NCBI GenBank assembly: GCA_021776805.1
Contig: JAJFFD010000113.1
Span: 1-36,556, forward strand
Length of the DNA: 36,556 nt
DNA from: Planctomycetota bacterium
Lineage (GTDB): Bacteria; Planctomycetota; UBA1135; UBA2386
Direction: 5' to 3'
A program made the translations under genes and the position numbers. Each line of letters starts with the position of its first letter. Position 1 is the first letter of the stretch. The notes beneath the pieces were generated by a model. That model was given only the letters and a program-made list of their open reading frames with translations, was not told the DNA's origin and did not search any database. Below, piece by piece: positions 16,617 through 23,953 of the stretch.

Positions 16617-16862
16617 ATGAAGACCGTCACCGCATCCCTCTTCCAGAAGAACTTTGGCCAGTTCAAGGAGCTGGCCCAGCGCGAGCCCGTGGCCATTACC
16701 AGCAACGGTCGCGAGAGCGTCGTGCTTATCTCGGCCAGCGAGTATGCCGCGCTCTCCAAGCTAAGGTTTGCCTATGGCGCCGAGGTCAACGAGGACTTCG
16801 AGCAGGACCTGGCTGAACACTTCGATGCCCACCGCGAGGTCCATGACGGGCTTTCGAAGTGA
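16617..16862 (+). CDS. phd: Phd/YefM-family antitoxin
   Basis: 81 residues from the ATG at 16617. The start is chosen because the family's N-terminus follows directly: MKTVTASLFQKNFGQFKELAQ, then EPVAITSNGRESVVLISASEYAAL. These are the beta-alpha-beta DNA-binding elements of Phd/YefM antitoxins. The C-terminal 30 residues are acidic (EVNEDFEQDLAEHFD), as expected for the disordered tail that neutralises the toxin. An upstream in-frame extension lies across the promoter region and is not used. The stop overlaps the start of the toxin gene by four bases (GTGA). It acts as antitoxin and autorepressor, with Doc probably as co-repressor by analogy with P1. Confidence 0.88.
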   Translation: MKTVTASLFQKNFGQFKELAQREPVAITSNGRESVVLISASEYAALSKLRFAYGAEVNEDFEQDLAEHFDAHREVHDGLSK

Positions 16863-17257
16863 CCGGGCATGCAGAGCCAAGGTGGATGCACAGGACCCAG
16901 GTTCTGCACATCCATAGGCTGGCAATCGAGGGTCACCGCGGAATGCCGGGGATTCGTGACGAAGGCAGACTCGCGGCAGCAGTCTTCAGGCCCAGGCAGT
17001 TCCATGCCTTCGGGGAGCGCGATCTCTTCAAGTTCGCCGCGCTCTATGCTGAGGGAATCATGCGCATCAATCATCCTTTCCACGATGGCAACAAGCGCAC
17101 CGGGTACGCTACTGCGGCGATGTTTCTGAAGGCCAATGGGCACGAGCTGATCGTCGGTGAAGCTGCTCAGTGGGTGAAGCTCTTCGAGGCAGTGGCAGCA
17201 GGAGGGGTTGGCGTTGACCAGCTCAGTGAGTTCTACCGGGAGAACACCCGCACATAG
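16859..17257 (+). CDS. doc: Doc-type toxin (Fic fold)
   Basis: 132 residues from GTG at 16859, which overlaps the antitoxin's TGA. An ATG at 16886 is an alternative. The Fic-fold core motif is HPFHDGNKRT at 72-81, the Doc variant of the Fic motif with Lys in place of the second Gly. The stretch GMPGIRDEGRLAAAV upstream is also typical of Doc. Known Doc kinases phosphorylate EF-Tu and arrest translation; whether this one does so is inferred from the motif. All motif residues are present, so it looks active and needs the antitoxin. It is convergent with parE, 24 bases between stops. Confidence 0.9.
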   Translation: MTGHAEPRWMHRTQVLHIHRLAIEGHRGMPGIRDEGRLAAAVFRPRQFHAFGERDLFKFAALYAEGIMRINHPFHDGNKRTGYATAAMFLKANGHELIVGEAAQWVKLFEAVAAGGVGVDQLSEFYRENTRT

Positions 17258-17281
17258 TCCACGGCCATCCCATCGGGCGAC

Positions 17282-17602
17282 TCACGACTCTTGTCCACCT
17301 AGCAATCCTCGCAAGTCCTGGCGACGACCATCCAGGATGCGCACGACGCGGATGCGATCCTCCAATGCTTCATAGGCAATCAGGAAGCAACCCAGGACGA
17401 CGTGATATCGAAAGCTCCTTCCCAGTGGGTTTAGTTCTGGTCGCTTGCGGCCAATTCGTGGGTAGGAGGTGATGGATTCGAGCGCTGCCAGGACCTTTGT
17501 CAGCGTGACTTCCGCCTGGTGAATACCAAAGGCCTCTATCGTGTAGTCGCCAATGCGATGCAGATCTCTCCGCGCAGCAGGCGAAAAGACAATCCGCCTC
17601 AC
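17282..17602 (-). CDS. parE: ParE/RelE-family toxin
   Basis: 106 residues. The N-terminus MRRIVFSPAARRDLHRIGDYTIEAFG is the hallmark of ParE-like toxins, followed by the short helical hairpin (AEVTLTKVLAALESI), YPRIGRKRPEL, FRYHVVLGCFLIAYEAL and the C-terminal strand IRVVRILDGRRQDL. Length is normal. ParE members poison DNA gyrase, RelE members cut mRNA at the ribosome; the sequence fits the ParE side better. The ATG overlaps the antitoxin stop by four bases (ATGA), the normal antitoxin-first order. The gene looks intact. Confidence 0.88.
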   Translation of the reverse strand: MRRIVFSPAARRDLHRIGDYTIEAFGIHQAEVTLTKVLAALESITSYPRIGRKRPELNPLGRSFRYHVVLGCFLIAYEALEDRIRVVRILDGRRQDLRGLLGGQES

Positions 17603-17889
17603 TTTGCCCGCGCATTGCGGGCAAGTCGTTCGTACTTCTTGGCCAATTCTGCAAACACGCTAGCGCTCTCGATCTCTTCGCCCGCGTCCAATTCGCAGGC
17701 ACCCACTTCGAGCATCTGCTTCGCGCGCTCGATAGCAATCTGTCGATGAGTCTCCTGGTCCTCCAACATTCGAATCGCTTCGCGCACAACTTCGGAAGCG
17801 GATTGGTAGCGCCCGGTTGCCACGCAGTCCGCGAGGAACTGTGCCTGTTCGGGCGTGAAGGAAACGCTGATGTTCTCGCGATTCGGCAT
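17599..17889 (-). CDS. parD: ParD-family antitoxin
   Basis: 96 residues from the ATG whose complement is at 17887-17889. A longer in-frame reading to 18126 would cross the upstream promoter region and the next gene's start, and is rejected. The N-terminus MPNRENISVSFTPEQAQFL is a ribbon-helix-helix DNA-binding unit, followed by GRYQSASEVVREAIRMLED, a very typical ParD helix pair. The C-terminal half is helical and charged and would wrap the toxin. It is the first gene of the parDE operon, overlaps parE by four bases, and is expected to be autoregulatory. Confidence 0.9.
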   Translation of the reverse strand: MPNRENISVSFTPEQAQFLADCVATGRYQSASEVVREAIRMLEDQETHRQIAIERAKQMLEVGACELDAGEEIESASVFAELAKKYERLARNARAK

Positions 17890-17936
17890 CTTGTTGATCA
17901 AGCTCGTGGGCAAGTGTGTAGGACATTGTAGCACAA
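17890..17936 (-). promoter_or_regulatory. Candidate parDE promoter and operator
   Basis: On the minus strand TACAAT (17925-17930) is a good -10 box about 35 bases before the parD ATG; no -35 was seen. Two small palindromes lie here: TTGATCAA (17894-17901) and TTGT-AGC-ACAA (17926-17936), the second over the -10. They are natural sites for autorepression by a ribbon-helix-helix antitoxin, but short. Confidence 0.35.
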
Positions 17937-17962
17937 GCTCTGGGATTGCCGTAGAGAGCGTT

Positions 17963-18017
17963 GGGAGAGCCATTCTGTTGTTGCCTGCCTCGACATCGAC
18001 CCGTGCTAGGCTCTCCC
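17963..18017. repeat. Perfect 9-bp inverted repeat between parD and the next operon
   Basis: GGGAGAGCC (17963-17971) and GGCTCTCCC (18009-18017) are exact reverse complements, 37 bases apart, in the intergenic space shared by parD (-) and the 18043 gene (+). It could be a regulatory site or a long-loop hairpin; nothing more can be said. Confidence 0.5.
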
Positions 18018-18042
18018 GCCAAGATCCAAACCAAGGAGAAGG

Positions 18043-18303
18043 ATGGAGCAACAAATCGTCAGTCTTACTACCGCTGTTGGTGCAGTCCTCACTCTCGCTC
18101 TCCTGCTCGGGACCGTCGTGGTGCACATCCTCTTCGCGATGGGTGTCCGTATCGATGCGAACAAGCGTCTACGAGGAGAGGACCGGTTGCAGCTCGTCCA
18201 CCCGGATGCCTGGGCCTTCCTGGTCCTGGTTACTGGTCTCATCGGCGTCGGTTTCTACTGGGTCATGCACGAGTCCCGCTTCGCCCGTGTGACATCCAGT
18301 TAG
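18043..18303 (+). CDS. Small two-TM membrane protein, unknown
   Basis: 86 residues. Two hydrophobic segments (about 9-34 and 50-73) flank a short basic/acidic loop (RIDANKRLRGEDR). The family is not recognised. Its reality is supported by one of the better ribosome-binding sites in the window, AAGGAG at 18033-18038, four bases before the ATG, and by codon use like its neighbours. It lies 62 bases before the CDP-alcohol phosphatidyltransferase on the same strand and may be the first gene of that run. No function is proposed. Confidence 0.6.
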   Translation: MEQQIVSLTTAVGAVLTLALLLGTVVVHILFAMGVRIDANKRLRGEDRLQLVHPDAWAFLVLVTGLIGVGFYWVMHESRFARVTSS

Positions 18304-18365
18304 GCCGGCGAGCTCTTCTCCTTAGCCAGCTCCAGCCCTAGATTGGTCCAGCCCCGGGATCCCCC

Positions 18366-18932
18366 ATGACGATCCCCAATGCCCTCAGCACATTCCGACT
18401 GGCGGCAGCGCCGGTCCTCCTCATCCTGGCTTGGTACGACCAGGAGGTGGCCTTCCTCATCCTTTTGGTACTCGCCCTCTGCAGCGATGCCATGGATGGC
18501 TACCTGGCGCGCAAGTGGCATCAGACCTCCGAGCTGGGCAACTTCCTCGACAGCCTGGGTGACTTCGTCATCTACATCAGCCTGATGCCTTCGGCCTGGT
18601 GGCTTTGGCCCGAGATCATCGAACGGGAAGCGACCTACGTCGGCCTGGCGCTGACGGCCCTTCTCCTGCCGGCCGCGGTTGGCTTGCTCAAGTACCGTCA
18701 GGTTCCCTGCTACCACACCCTCGGCGCCAAGTTCGTGGCGGTGCTCATGAGCATCGCAGCGTTGCTGTTGTTCGCCCTGGACTACCCCTGGCCCTTCCGT
18801 GTGGTGGTTGGGATCCTGCTCCTGGCATCCACTGAGGAGATCCTGATCACCCTGGTCCTGCCGGCATGTACTGGGAATGTGCTCTCTCTTTGGCATGCTT
18901 TGCGTCTGCGTCGAGAGATGCGACGAAGCTGA
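18366..18932 (+). CDS. CDP-alcohol phosphatidyltransferase
   Basis: 188 residues, integral membrane protein with about six TM segments. It begins with the usual IPNALSTFRL amphipathic stretch. The full active-site signature D-x2-D-G-x2-A-R-x8-G-x3-D-x3-D is present: D41, D44, G45, A48, R49, G58, D62, D66. The family transfers a phosphatidyl or other phospho-alcohol group from a CDP-alcohol to an acceptor such as glycerol 3-phosphate, serine, inositol phosphate or another alcohol. The acceptor cannot be told from the sequence. An inositol phosphate synthase 7 kb upstream makes a phosphatidylinositol-phosphate-type product conceivable. The stop overlaps the methyltransferase ATG by one base, so the two are coupled. 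Confidence 0.9.
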   Translation: MTIPNALSTFRLAAAPVLLILAWYDQEVAFLILLVLALCSDAMDGYLARKWHQTSELGNFLDSLGDFVIYISLMPSAWWLWPEIIEREATYVGLALTALLLPAAVGLLKYRQVPCYHTLGAKFVAVLMSIAALLLFALDYPWPFRVVVGILLLASTEEILITLVLPACTGNVLSLWHALRLRREMRRS

Positions 18933-19705
18933 TGGACATCGAGAAGTACAACCGGGAAGCCTGGGACCGAGAGGTCGAAGGCGGCAATCCTTGGACGCGG
19001 CCCGTCGGCCCTGAAGAGGTGGCGAGGGCCAGGAATGGTGACTGGGCTCTTCAGCTGACCTGCACCAAGAAGGTGCCCAGGGACTGGTTCGGAGAGGTGC
19101 GGAGCAAAGAGATCCTCTGTCTGGCCTCCGGTGGTGGGCAGCAGGGACCGATCCTGGCGGCGGCGGGGGCGAGAGTCACGGTGCTCGACAATTCTCCCAA
19201 GCAACTCGAGCAAGATCGTGAAGTCGCTGGGCGAGAGGGTCTGGAGATTCGGTTGGAGCAGGGGGTGATGGAGGATCTGTCCCGCTTCGCGGCTGGCAGC
19301 TTCGACCTGATCTTTCATCCGGTGTCGAATGTCTTCGCGGCGGAGGTGCCGCCGGTCTGGCGGGAGTGTTTCCGGGTGCTGCGGCCTGGTGGTTCGCTGT
19401 TGGCGGGCTTCGCCAACCCGGTGATGTATCTCTTCGACGAGGAAGAGCTGGAGAGCGGCTTTCCCCTGATGCGCTATTCCATTCCCTATTCGGACTTGGC
19501 GGATAAGCCGGAAGAGAAGTTGGAGCCTTACTTGGCCTCGGGTAAGCCTCTCGAGTACGGCCATAGCCTGGAGGACCAGATCGGGGCGCAGATTGAAGCG
19601 GGGTTCACGATCTCGGGTTTCTTCGAGGACATCGATCCGGAGAGTGAGATCGCCAAGTTTACGCCGAGTTATCTGGCGACAAGGGCGGACAAGCCGCAGG
19701 CTTGA
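18932..19705 (+). CDS. Class I SAM-dependent methyltransferase
   Basis: 257 residues from ATG 18932, which shares a base with the preceding TGA (TGATG). An upstream in-frame start at 18866 would lie inside the phosphatidyltransferase and adds nothing family-like. It begins YNREAWDREVEGGNPWTRPV. The SAM-binding motif is ILCLASGGGQQGPILAAAGARVTVLDNS, followed by FDLIFHPVSNVF and RVLRPGGSLLAGFANP. This matches a widespread methyltransferase family that is usually annotated without a substrate. Position between a phospholipid synthase and a CoA ligase suggests a lipid or envelope substrate, which is inference only. Confidence 0.87.
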   Translation: MDIEKYNREAWDREVEGGNPWTRPVGPEEVARARNGDWALQLTCTKKVPRDWFGEVRSKEILCLASGGGQQGPILAAAGARVTVLDNSPKQLEQDREVAGREGLEIRLEQGVMEDLSRFAAGSFDLIFHPVSNVFAAEVPPVWRECFRVLRPGGSLLAGFANPVMYLFDEEELESGFPLMRYSIPYSDLADKPEEKLEPYLASGKPLEYGHSLEDQIGAQIEAGFTISGFFEDIDPESEIAKFTPSYLATRADKPQA

Positions 19706-19709
19706 TTCA

Positions 19710-21836
19710 GTGGTGAACGCAAGCAAGAGCAGAGCCAAGAGCCTGGTCCCCCTTTTCCGTCCCCGTTCGGTGGCAGTGGTTGGGGCGAGTCGTCGTCCGG
19801 GAGCCATCGGTGGGCAGGTGGTTGCTAACTTGTTGGCGGCGGGCTTCACCGGGCCGGTCTATCCGGTCAATGCGAAGAGCAAGGTGGTGCACTCCATTCC
19901 GACCTATGGCAGCGTGGAGAAGATTCCTGGGCCAGTAGACTTGGCGGTGCTGGTGGTGCCGGCGGATCAGGTGCTGAAGGTTGCCGAGTCCTGCGGGCGC
20001 AAGGGGGTGAAGGGCTTGGTGGTGATCACTGCCGGCTTCCGCGAGGTGGGAGGTGAAGGCATCAAGCGGGAGGAGAAGTTGCTGGCCATCGCCAGAAAGT
20101 ACCGCATGCGGGTAGTGGGACCCAACTGCATGGGCATCATCAACACCGGAGAGGGCTATTCCCTCAATGCCTCCTTTGCCGGCACTCTGCCCGAGCCGGG
20201 ACCCGTGGCCATGGTTTCGCAGTCAGGGGCTTTGGGAGAAGCGATCTTGGCGGACGCGACCGCGGCGGGCATCGGCGTGTCCATGTTCGCTTCGGTGGGC
20301 AACCGGGCGGACGTGACCGCCGCAGATCTGATCGAGTTTTGGGAACACGAAGACGAGGTGCAGGCGATCCTGCTCTACATCGAGAGCTTCGGCAACCCGG
20401 AGCTCTTCGTGCAGGCGGCGCGAAGAGTCTCGCGCAAGAAGCCGATCATCGCGGTGAAGTCCGGGCGATCTGCAGCCGGGGCGCTGGCGGCGGGTTCGCA
20501 TACGGGCAGTGTGGCTGGAGCGGACATGGCAGCGAACAGCATGCTCGCTCAGTGTGGGGTGCTGCGAGTGGTTTCCTTTCGCGAGATGTTCTCCCTGGCA
20601 GCTACCCTGTTGCATCAGCCGGCGCCGAAGCGGGACCGCATCGCGGTGGTCACCAACGCAGGGGGGCCGGGCATCCTGGCGACGGACGCGCTGGTGAACT
20701 GCGGGTTGCAGATGGCCGAGTTCTCCAAGGAGACCCGCAGCGCTTTGAAGAAGGCGCTGCCAGTAGAGGCGAGTTTGCACAACCCAGTGGATCTCATCGC
20801 CTCCGCGGACGCGAGCCGCTACCGCGCCGCCTTGCATGCAGTCTGTCGTGATCCAGCGGTGGACGGAGTGTTAGTGCTCTTCGTTTCGCCGATCATGATC
20901 GATGCAGCGGCGGTGGCTGAGGCCATTATTTCTGAGACTCGACGACGGGGTGGTGGTTTTCGGAAACCGGTCTTGGCCTGTGTGATGGGGCGGCAGCGCA
21001 GTCTCGAGGCGACTGAGTTACTCGATGCGGCGGGGATCCCGGTCTTTCGTTACCCGGAGGATGCGGCGCAGACCATGCGTTCTCTGGTACGGCGCGGAAT
21101 CATGCTGGCGCGGGAGCCGGCGGGTTTGACTGCCTACTCGGTGCAGCGGCGCAAGGTAGCGGCGATGCTGAAGAAGGCCCGTGGTTGGTTGCCGGCGGCG
21201 GATGCGGAGGCGGTTCTTGCCGCCTATGGCGTCCCCTTCGCGCCTTCTTTGCGTGTGCAGGATGCGTCCGCTGCAGAGGCAGCGGCGGAGAAGATCGGCT
21301 ATCCGGTGGTGTTGAAGGCGGAGGCAAGCAAGCTTCTGCATAAGACTGAGTTCCAGGCGGTGCTGGCCGGTCTGCAGGATGGGCAGCAGGTACGGGCCGC
21401 GGCGAAGGACCTGGCGAAGCGCTTGGGCAGGAAGTTCAAGGATCTGTCGCTGCAAGTCCAAGCCCAAGCCACCGGGCATCGTGAGATCCTGATCGGTATG
21501 ACCAGGGATCCACGTTTCGGCCCGCTCTTTGCCCTGGGACTGGGTGGAACGGAGGTGGAGGTGCTGCGGGATGTGGCGGTGCGGGTGGCGCCTTTGGATG
21601 ATCAGGACCCAGTGGAAATGCTGGCCTCCTTGAAGGGTGCTGCACTTCTGGATGCCTTCCGGGGGAAACCCGCGGCGGACCAAGCTCTCGCTTGTGAACT
21701 GCTGCTGCGTGTGCAACAACTGGTCTTCGATCATCCGCGTATCGCCGAAGTGGAGATCAACCCCTTCATCCTCGCTGCAGAGGGTCTGCCGAGCCTGGCG
21801 GTTGATGCGCGTCTACGACTCTCCGATCCTGCATGA
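19710..21836 (+). CDS. NDP-forming acyl-CoA synthetase (acetate-CoA ligase, ADP-forming type)
   Basis: 708 residues from GTG at 19710, four bases after the methyltransferase stop; GTG at 19713 is equally possible. A longer upstream reading would overlap the methyltransferase. Domains in order: CoA-binding (SVAVVGASRRPGAIGG, GFTGPVYPVNAKS), two succinyl-CoA-ligase-like flavodoxin domains (MVSQSGALGEAIL, AAGSHTGSVAG with the likely phospho-His264), and a C-terminal ATP-grasp domain from about 490 (YGVPFAPSLRV, GYPVVLKAEASKLLHKTE, VEINPFIL). It interconverts an acid plus CoA plus ATP with acyl-CoA, ADP and phosphate. No GNAT domain is fused. Its stop overlaps the glycosyltransferase start by four bases (ATGA). 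In this run of genes it could supply acyl-CoA for the MBOAT enzyme. Confidence 0.9.
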   Translation: MVNASKSRAKSLVPLFRPRSVAVVGASRRPGAIGGQVVANLLAAGFTGPVYPVNAKSKVVHSIPTYGSVEKIPGPVDLAVLVVPADQVLKVAESCGRKGVKGLVVITAGFREVGGEGIKREEKLLAIARKYRMRVVGPNCMGIINTGEGYSLNASFAGTLPEPGPVAMVSQSGALGEAILADATAAGIGVSMFASVGNRADVTAADLIEFWEHEDEVQAILLYIESFGNPELFVQAARRVSRKKPIIAVKSGRSAAGALAAGSHTGSVAGADMAANSMLAQCGVLRVVSFREMFSLAATLLHQPAPKRDRIAVVTNAGGPGILATDALVNCGLQMAEFSKETRSALKKALPVEASLHNPVDLIASADASRYRAALHAVCRDPAVDGVLVLFVSPIMIDAAAVAEAIISETRRRGGGFRKPVLACVMGRQRSLEATELLDAAGIPVFRYPEDAAQTMRSLVRRGIMLAREPAGLTAYSVQRRKVAAMLKKARGWLPAADAEAVLAAYGVPFAPSLRVQDASAAEAAAEKIGYPVVLKAEASKLLHKTEFQAVLAGLQDGQQVRAAAKDLAKRLGRKFKDLSLQVQAQATGHREILIGMTRDPRFGPLFALGLGGTEVEVLRDVAVRVAPLDDQDPVEMLASLKGAALLDAFRGKPAADQALACELLLRVQQLVFDHPRIAEVEINPFILAAEGLPSLAVDARLRLSDPA

Positions 21837-22567
21837 CCGAGCCTCACTTCTCTCTAGTCGTTCCGATCTACAACGAGGAAGAGAACATCCACGCTCTCCT
21901 CGAAGAGGTCGAGGCGGTGCTGAGCGGCCTAGGGCTGATGGAAGTCATCTTGGTGGATGATCGCAGCAGCGACGGCAGTCTGCAGCGTGCTCTCGAGTAC
22001 AAGGTGCGCCAGGAAAACTGCTGCCTGCGAGTGCTCGGCCTCGAATCCCGATGTGGCCAGTCGGCGGCGGTCATGGCCGGCGTGGAGTTGGCCCGTGCGC
22101 CCATCGTCATGACCATGGATGGGGACCTGCAAAACGATCCTCGCGATCTCCTCCGCATGCTCGAGTTGTTGGCAAGCGGAGAATGGCAGGGCGTCACCGG
22201 GCTGCGCGCCGATCGTCAAGATTCCTGGCTGCGTCGACTGTCCTCGCGCCTCGGCAACGGCCTGCGCAACCTGATTACTGGTGATCGAGTCAGCGACTCA
22301 GCTTGCGGGATCAAGGCCTATCGACGGGAGTCCTTTCTGCGAGCGCCGCGCTTCGATGGCATGCATCGCTTCATGGCGACCCTGGTTCGCCAGCAGGGTG
22401 GTAAGGTTTTGGAGATTCCGGTGACTCACCGGGCCCGGTCCGCCGGGCAATCCAAGTACGGCATCGGCAATCGGCTCTGGCGTGGTCTGCGCGACTGTTT
22501 CGCCGTCCGCTGGTTGCGAGAGCGCAGCATGAACTATCAGGTACGCGAGCATAGGGAGGCACCGTGA
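21833..22567 (+). CDS. GT2 glycosyltransferase, DPM1/ArnC-like
   Basis: 244 residues. The GT-A fold opens with FSLVVPIYNEEENI, followed by VDDRSSDGS and the metal-binding MDGDLQNDP with D96-x-D98. DLQNDP is the typical wording of polyprenyl-phosphate hexosyl transferases such as DPM1 and ArnC. The later SACGIKAYRRESF and HRARSAGQSKYG stretches also match. No C-terminal TM segments are present, unlike ArnC/GtrB. It probably moves a sugar from a nucleotide donor to polyprenyl phosphate at the cytoplasmic face of the membrane. It overlaps the CoA ligase by four bases and the LAB_N gene at its end, so expression is tightly linked. Confidence 0.9.
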   Translation: MTEPHFSLVVPIYNEEENIHALLEEVEAVLSGLGLMEVILVDDRSSDGSLQRALEYKVRQENCCLRVLGLESRCGQSAAVMAGVELARAPIVMTMDGDLQNDPRDLLRMLELLASGEWQGVTGLRADRQDSWLRRLSSRLGNGLRNLITGDRVSDSACGIKAYRRESFLRAPRFDGMHRFMATLVRQQGGKVLEIPVTHRARSAGQSKYGIGNRLWRGLRDCFAVRWLRERSMNYQVREHREAP

Positions 22568-22905
22568 TGTTGGGCTTTATCCTCCAAGAGGCAGCGGAGC
22601 AGGATCTCTGGCAGACTTTGGAAGGCTATTGGGGTGAGACGCCCTGGTACTGGATCGCCATCGGCTTCGGCGGGCAGGCGGTTTTCTTCAGTCGCTTTCT
22701 GGTGCAATGGCTGGCCAGTGAGAAGGCCAAGAAGAGTGTCGTCCCCAACGCCTTCTGGTGGCTGAGCATCCTCGGTGCGCTTTTGCTTCTGACCTACGCG
22801 GTCTTCATCCTCAAGGATCCGGTGATCATCCTCGGACAGACCACGGGCACCTTGATCTACGCGCGCAATCTGCAACTCATCCACCGGCAAGAGACCGCCG
22901 ACTGA
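22567..22905 (+). CDS. LAB_N-domain (lipid-A-disaccharide synthase N-terminal-like) membrane protein
   Basis: About 112 residues from ATG 22567 (TGATG overlap with the previous stop); GTG at 22564 would add one residue. Three hydrophobic segments: YWIAIGFGGQAVFFSRFLVQW, FWWLSILGALLLLTYAVFI and DPVIILGQTTGTLIYARNL. The FGGQ..FF.RF.VQW and G...IY.RNL patterns are those of the LAB_N family, related to SMR-type small transporters. Stand-alone LAB_N proteins are frequently encoded beside DPM1-like GT2 enzymes, as here, and may help flip or handle the lipid-linked sugar; this role is unproven. It is not lpxB itself. Confidence 0.85.
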   Translation: MLGFILQEAAEQDLWQTLEGYWGETPWYWIAIGFGGQAVFFSRFLVQWLASEKAKKSVVPNAFWWLSILGALLLLTYAVFILKDPVIILGQTTGTLIYARNLQLIHRQETAD

Positions 22906-22963
22906 TCATGGGCGCGGTCTCTCCCCTGCAGCCTGAAGCTCTGCCCGATCGGGGGCCTGGAAT

Positions 22964-23953
22964 TTGAAGCTCCTGCTGGTCAGGCTCTCGGCACTGGGGG
23001 ATCTGGTTCATTGCCTCGGTGCTGCAGAGGCGCTGGCCAGGGCGCGACCGGACTTGGAGATGCACTTCCTGGTGCAGAGCGAGTTCGCGGATCTGCTGCA
23101 GGGGCTCGAGTACATCCACAACGTGATTCCCCATCAGCGGCGGCCCGCTCTACGCGGTTATCTGCGGACCGGGCGTCGCCTGCGGCAACTCGCACCCGAG
23201 ATCGCCGTGGACCTGCAAGGGAACTGGAAGTCGGCGGGACTGCTGCGACTATCGGGGGCGCCGCGACGTATCGGGGCGCCGCCTACAGAGCGGCGCGAAA
23301 GGAGCAGTTCCTGGCTGCTCAACGAGTTCTCTGCGAAGAGTGAGAGGGCGCATCCCTACAAGCAGGCGCAGGCCATGTTGGGTCTGCTGTCACCGAACTT
23401 GCCAGCTCTGCCCCCCCGGCTGCAGGCGAGCGAGGCGGAGATCGCTGGCGAGGCGGCTGCTCTGGTGGGGATCGGCATCGATCCCAATCGAGCCTTTCGT
23501 ATTCTGGTCGCCAGTGATGCGAGTGATCCGCGCGCCTGGCCAGCCAGCGCCATGCAGCGTGAAGCGCAGGACTCTGCAATGCCCCTGGTCTACCTGCGTG
23601 GGCCGGCCGAGTCCTCTTGGGAGATGGAGGATGGGTCGCGCATTCTCACACATGCCCCGGGCGAACTGCGGCGGCTGGTGGCCTTGGCGATTCTCGTCGC
23701 GCGAGTTGGCGGCGAGGTCTTGGGACCGGATCGCGGCGCGACCCATGTGCTTGCTGCCGGCGGAGCCGAGACCCTGGTCTTTTGCGGGCCGCAGGATCCG
23801 CGGCTGACTGCACCGCCCTTCGCCATGGCCCTACGTGCGCAGCAGGCGCCGGATTGCGTGCCCTGTCGCAAGCGGGTCTGTCAGCATCCGGAGGGTCCGG
23901 TCTGCATGAACTTCAGCCGGGCTGAGGCCGAGCTCCTGGGCCAGGTGAAGTGA
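22964..23953 (+). CDS. GT9 heptosyltransferase-like glycosyltransferase
   Basis: 329 residues from TTG at 22964. This start is forced: an in-frame TGA lies at 22934 and no ATG or GTG intervenes, while the family's KLLLVRLSALGDLVHCLGAAEAL N-terminus begins right there. A GT-B fold follows, with VDLQGNWKSA, the C-terminal donor-binding half (LRRLVALAILVARVGGEVLGPDRGATHVLAAGG), and a Cys-rich end (DCVPCRKRVCQHPEGPVCM) found in many ADP-heptose:LPS heptosyltransferases. It adds a heptose or similar sugar to a lipid-linked or core glycan in the cytoplasm. The last bases overlap the MBOAT start by four (GTGA). Confidence 0.88.
   Translation: MKLLLVRLSALGDLVHCLGAAEALARARPDLEMHFLVQSEFADLLQGLEYIHNVIPHQRRPALRGYLRTGRRLRQLAPEIAVDLQGNWKSAGLLRLSGAPRRIGAPPTERRERSSSWLLNEFSAKSERAHPYKQAQAMLGLLSPNLPALPPRLQASEAEIAGEAAALVGIGIDPNRAFRILVASDASDPRAWPASAMQREAQDSAMPLVYLRGPAESSWEMEDGSRILTHAPGELRRLVALAILVARVGGEVLGPDRGATHVLAAGGAETLVFCGPQDPRLTAPPFAMALRAQQAPDCVPCRKRVCQHPEGPVCMNFSRAEAELLGQVK

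Noticed and set aside
17890..18126. 79-residue N-terminal extension of ParD
   Set aside because: It would overlap the 18043 gene on the other strand and the candidate parD promoter; ParD proteins start at MPNRENISVSF-like sequences.
18782..19849. 355-codon open frame on the minus strand
   Set aside because: Antisense to the methyltransferase and parts of its neighbours, low-complexity Arg/Leu/Gln product, no start context.
22567..22905. Fragment of lpxB
   Set aside because: LAB_N is a recognised stand-alone family; the gene is intact, has tight operon spacing and lacks any glycosyltransferase remnant after it.
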